Source: Aequorivita sp. (GTDB lineage: Bacteria; Bacteroidota; Bacteroidia; Flavobacteriales; Flavobacteriaceae). From it: a DNA stretch of 64,000 nt. Below the pieces are notes generated by a model. The model made no database searches and was not told where the DNA came from. It saw only the letters and a program-made list of their open reading frames with translations. The DNA lies in contig JAUYGY010000056.1 in NCBI GenBank assembly GCA_030690315.1, forward strand, positions 58,443 through 122,442, read 5' to 3'. Shown here one piece after another: positions 61,953 to 64,000 of this stretch; the first letter of the stretch is position 1, and every line of letters begins with the position of its first letter. The translations under genes were made by a program, and so were the position numbers.

Positions 61953-62515
61953 ATCTTGCGGAAAAATGTATCAGCTTTCCATTTTCGAGGATTTTCGTCT
62001 ATATAATTTGAAATAGTAAGAAAGCTAATCTCGTTTCTAATAATATGGTCGTGAAAAGAACGATGCCATGAAAAATCCAAAAAACCCACCTCATGGATCC
62101 TTTTTGAAGCGGTTGTTTTAAATGCGCCAACCAAGCTTGACAATGATTTTATCTTCACGGATTCACCTTGAATTCTCAAACTATCAATTTCAAGAATGGC
62201 ATGCACATGATTTGGCATAACCACAAAATTGTGCATCACAACATAAGGATATTGCACTGCCAGCCATAACAATTTATCTCGTACAATTTCACCATACACA
62301 TTTAATATCATTATCTGATTGGATTCAAAACCCCGTACGGACAGGTCGCGACCTGTCCTGTCCCTGCTCCTGTCTGCCTCTGTCCCTGTCCCTGTCTCTA
62401 CCGCAACAATTTCCCCAAAACAACAAACCATATCTCGAACACAAATCGTGACGAAATATAAATTATCACGGGAATAATCATATCCCATCAATCTATTTCT
62501 CTTTCTATTTTTCAC
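61949..62515 (-). CDS. REP-associated tyrosine transposase (RAYT, HUH/Y1)
   Basis: 188-aa Y1 transposase of the TnpA_REP type, which acts on palindromic REP sequences. The HUH motif is VVMPNHVHAILEI (His103, His105) and the catalytic tyrosine is Tyr171 in ISNYIDENPRKW. WHRSFHDHIIRNE is also typical. Residues ~39-66 (TGTGTEADRSRDRTGRDLSVRG) are an insertion: this stretch encodes the same GGACAGGTCGCGACCTGTCC palindrome present three times downstream of the gene. The frame is intact, so the enzyme may still work. It is convergent to cas2 with a 4-bp overlap and separates the cas genes from the array. Confidence 0.9.
   Translation of the reverse strand: MKNRKRNRLMGYDYSRDNLYFVTICVRDMVCCFGEIVAVETGTGTEADRSRDRTGRDLSVRGFESNQIMILNVYGEIVRDKLLWLAVQYPYVVMHNFVVMPNHVHAILEIDSLRIQGESVKIKSLSSLVGAFKTTASKRIHEVGFLDFSWHRSFHDHIIRNEISFLTISNYIDENPRKWKADTFFRKI
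62339..62358. repeat. REP palindrome inside the transposase gene
   Basis: GGACAGGTCGCGACCTGTCC, a perfect 20-bp palindrome, lies in frame at about codons 53-59 of the transposase. Confidence 0.85.
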
Positions 62516-62579
62516 AATAACCAGCTAGAAATATTAAATCAATATAAATAAAATTAGCGTAAGGACAACCACCAAAACT

Positions 62580-63040
62580 GTGTACAGACAGATCGAGACC
62601 ATCGGAATCGTGTACGGACAGGTCGCGACCATCGGAATCATGTACGGACAGGTCGCGACCTGTCCTGTCCCTTCGGAAACAAAAAAACGCCCCAATCCTG
62701 CCATACAGCGACAAAAAAGGGTCATTTTAATTCTCGATATTACCCGATAATCTTTTGATAATTAGTACGGACAGGTCGCCATCGGAATCATGTACGGACA
62801 GGTCGCGACCTGTCCTATCCCTCCAGAAACAAAAAAACACCCCAATCCTGCCAAATAGCAACAAAAAAGGGGCATTTTAATTTTCGACATTACACGATAA
62901 TCTTTTGATAATTAGTACGGACAGGTCGCGACCTGTCCTATCCCTCCAGAAACAAAAAAATGCCACAATCCTGCCATAAAGCGACAAAAAAGAGGCATTT
63001 TAATTCTCGATATTCTACAATAATCTTTTGATAATTAGAA
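62580..63040. repeat. REP palindromes and three tandem ~120-bp units beside the array
   Basis: Perfect copies of the 20-bp palindrome stand at 62646-62665, 62796-62815 and 62919-62938, with truncated copies (GTACGGACAGGTCGC...ATCGGAATC) at 62582, 62612 and 62766. Each perfect palindrome opens a unit of about 120 bp containing GAAACAAAAAAA, CAATCCTGCCA, AGC(G/A)ACAAAAAAG, CATTTTAATT and GATAATCTTTTGATAATTAG. The GCCCC/GGGGC and AAATGCC/GGCATTT pairs in the units could fold as hairpins before the T-rich tail. No gene is supported between the transposase and the array. Confidence 0.85.
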
Positions 63041-63055
63041 GGTAACAGCGCAACT

Positions 63056-64000
63056 AATATCGTGAATCCTAATCTTTAATCAAACCACAACCATCCAGCC
63101 TGAAATATATCTTGCTTTGCTAATATCGTGAATCCTAATCTTTAATCAAACCACAACTTAGCTTTATTTTGTTTAGATTGGTTTCTTAATATCGTGAATC
63201 CTAATCTTTAATCAAACCACAACTCTTTTGCCGTGCTTAGCACAATAGGCTGAAATATCGTGAATCCTAATCTTTAATCAAACCACAACTAAGCACCGTT
63301 ATACATTAAATAAATATTTAATATCGTGAATCCTAATCTTTAATCAAACCACAACTATCGTGATTTTATAAGCCATACTAAGGAAAATATCGTGAATCCT
63401 AATCTTTAATCAAACCACAACTGAGGATAACGAGGTTTACCTTCTTCCTATAATATCGTGAATCCTAATCTTTAATCAAACCACAACTCATATCACTCAC
63501 TCCATAATCAGCTGATAAATATCGTGAATCCTAATCTTTAATCAAACCACAACTATAATAGCAGACAATTGCTGCCAGATGCTAATATCGTGAATCCTAA
63601 TCTTTAATCAAACCACAACCCTTTAACCATTTTTGCGCTAACTCAAATTAATATCGTGAATCCTAATCTTTAATCAAACCACAACAGAACCCCGGCAACA
63701 TCCTTGGCCACTTTAAATATCGTGAATCCTAATCTTTAATCAAACCACAACCATAATGATCCGGGGTAGATTGTTGATTGTAATATCGTGAATCCTAATC
63801 TTTAATCAAACCACAACTCAGGGAGATAAGCCTGATCAATACAGAAAAATATCGTGAATCCTAATCTTTAATCAAACCACAACTCACGGGACAGTCATTT
63901 GACAGCAAAAACAATATCGTGAATCCTAATCTTTAATCAAACCACAACAAGACCGAACCTATAACAGCGAAAGAAGTTAATATCGTGAATCCTAATCTTT
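63056..64000 (-). CRISPR. CRISPR array, 14 complete repeats plus a truncated 15th
   Basis: 36-bp repeat beginning AATATCGTGAATCC and ending AAACCACAAC on the plus strand; all complete copies are identical. Starts are at 63056, then every 66 bp to 63848, then 63913 and 63979 (cut after 22 bases by the window edge). Fourteen spacers: thirteen of 30 nt and one of 29 nt (63884-63912). The complementary strand starts GTTGTGG, as in type II-C crRNA repeats, so transcription is probably on the minus strand. No degenerate repeat marks the left end. The array continues beyond the window; cas9 is not seen. Confidence 0.97.

Noticed and set aside
62505..62725. Minus-strand frames with repeated GRDLSVHDSD peptide
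   Set aside because: They are translations of the REP palindromes; no homologous protein features.
63356..63363. Fifth spacer begins TATCGTGA, like the inner start of the repeat
   Set aside because: An eight-base match may be chance; spacer and repeat lengths are normal.

Overview
The window reads as a chromosomal segment of a marine-type member of the Flavobacteriaceae (Bacteroidota). The evidence is type IX secretion and gliding genes (porV, porU, gldJ), several secreted proteins ending in the type IX (type A) sorting domain, TAnnTTTG-type -7 promoter elements, AT-rich DNA, no Shine-Dalgarno pattern, and flavobacterial gene orders such as gldJ-murF and nhaD-exbB-exbD-tonB. The genus cannot be fixed from sequence alone.

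Layout. 1-3.2 kb: an iron-uptake pair (TonB-dependent receptor cut by the window edge, PepSY membrane protein). 3.2-7.7 kb: an SDR oxidoreductase, pyruvate dehydrogenase E2 and E1-alpha, and cytidine deaminase. 7.7-16 kb: porV, porU, gldJ and murF, then two tRNA-Val genes flanking a frameshifted GIY-YIG gene. 16.5-26.7 kb: folC, a BNR-repeat secreted protein, a small frameshifted gene, tonB-exbD-exbB, nhaD, an amino-acid dehydrogenase and anmK. 27-36 kb: acyl-CoA dehydrogenase, a porin, rnhB, uncharacterised secreted proteins and lipB. 36-46 kb: two type IX metalloproteases, lipoproteins, a YqaE-type mini-protein, lysS and a haem-motif lipoprotein. 46-50.4 kb: two small periplasmic proteins, hemL, a glucosaminidase/LysM lipoprotein and a PLP enzyme.

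50.5-56.4 kb is a four-gene surface-protein operon: three paralogous secreted proteins of about 280-300 residues followed by a 1058-residue choice-of-anchor-B protein with a type IX sorting domain. 57.9-60.4 kb is a putative signalling unit: a 56-residue lipoprotein with a Cys-Cys/GDDG/poly-proline tail, a TPR sensor histidine kinase and a response regulator.

The right end is the most unusual part. cas1 and cas2 of type II-C character overlap by 10 bp and are followed by a convergent REP-associated tyrosine transposase (RAYT). Next come three direct repeats of about 120 bp, each led by the same perfect 20-bp palindrome, and a CRISPR array of at least 15 repeats that runs off the window. No cas9 is present in the 64 kb. 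A 13-nt anti-repeat lies 42 nt upstream of cas1. The same palindrome is embedded in the transposase coding sequence.

The window also holds many small repeats: a MITE-like pair with terminal inverted repeats, REP-like TGAGCGNAGTCGAA elements (one translated inside the E2 linker), AAATTCCAAAT/ATTTGGAATTT inverted clusters, and a 14-bp minisatellite.
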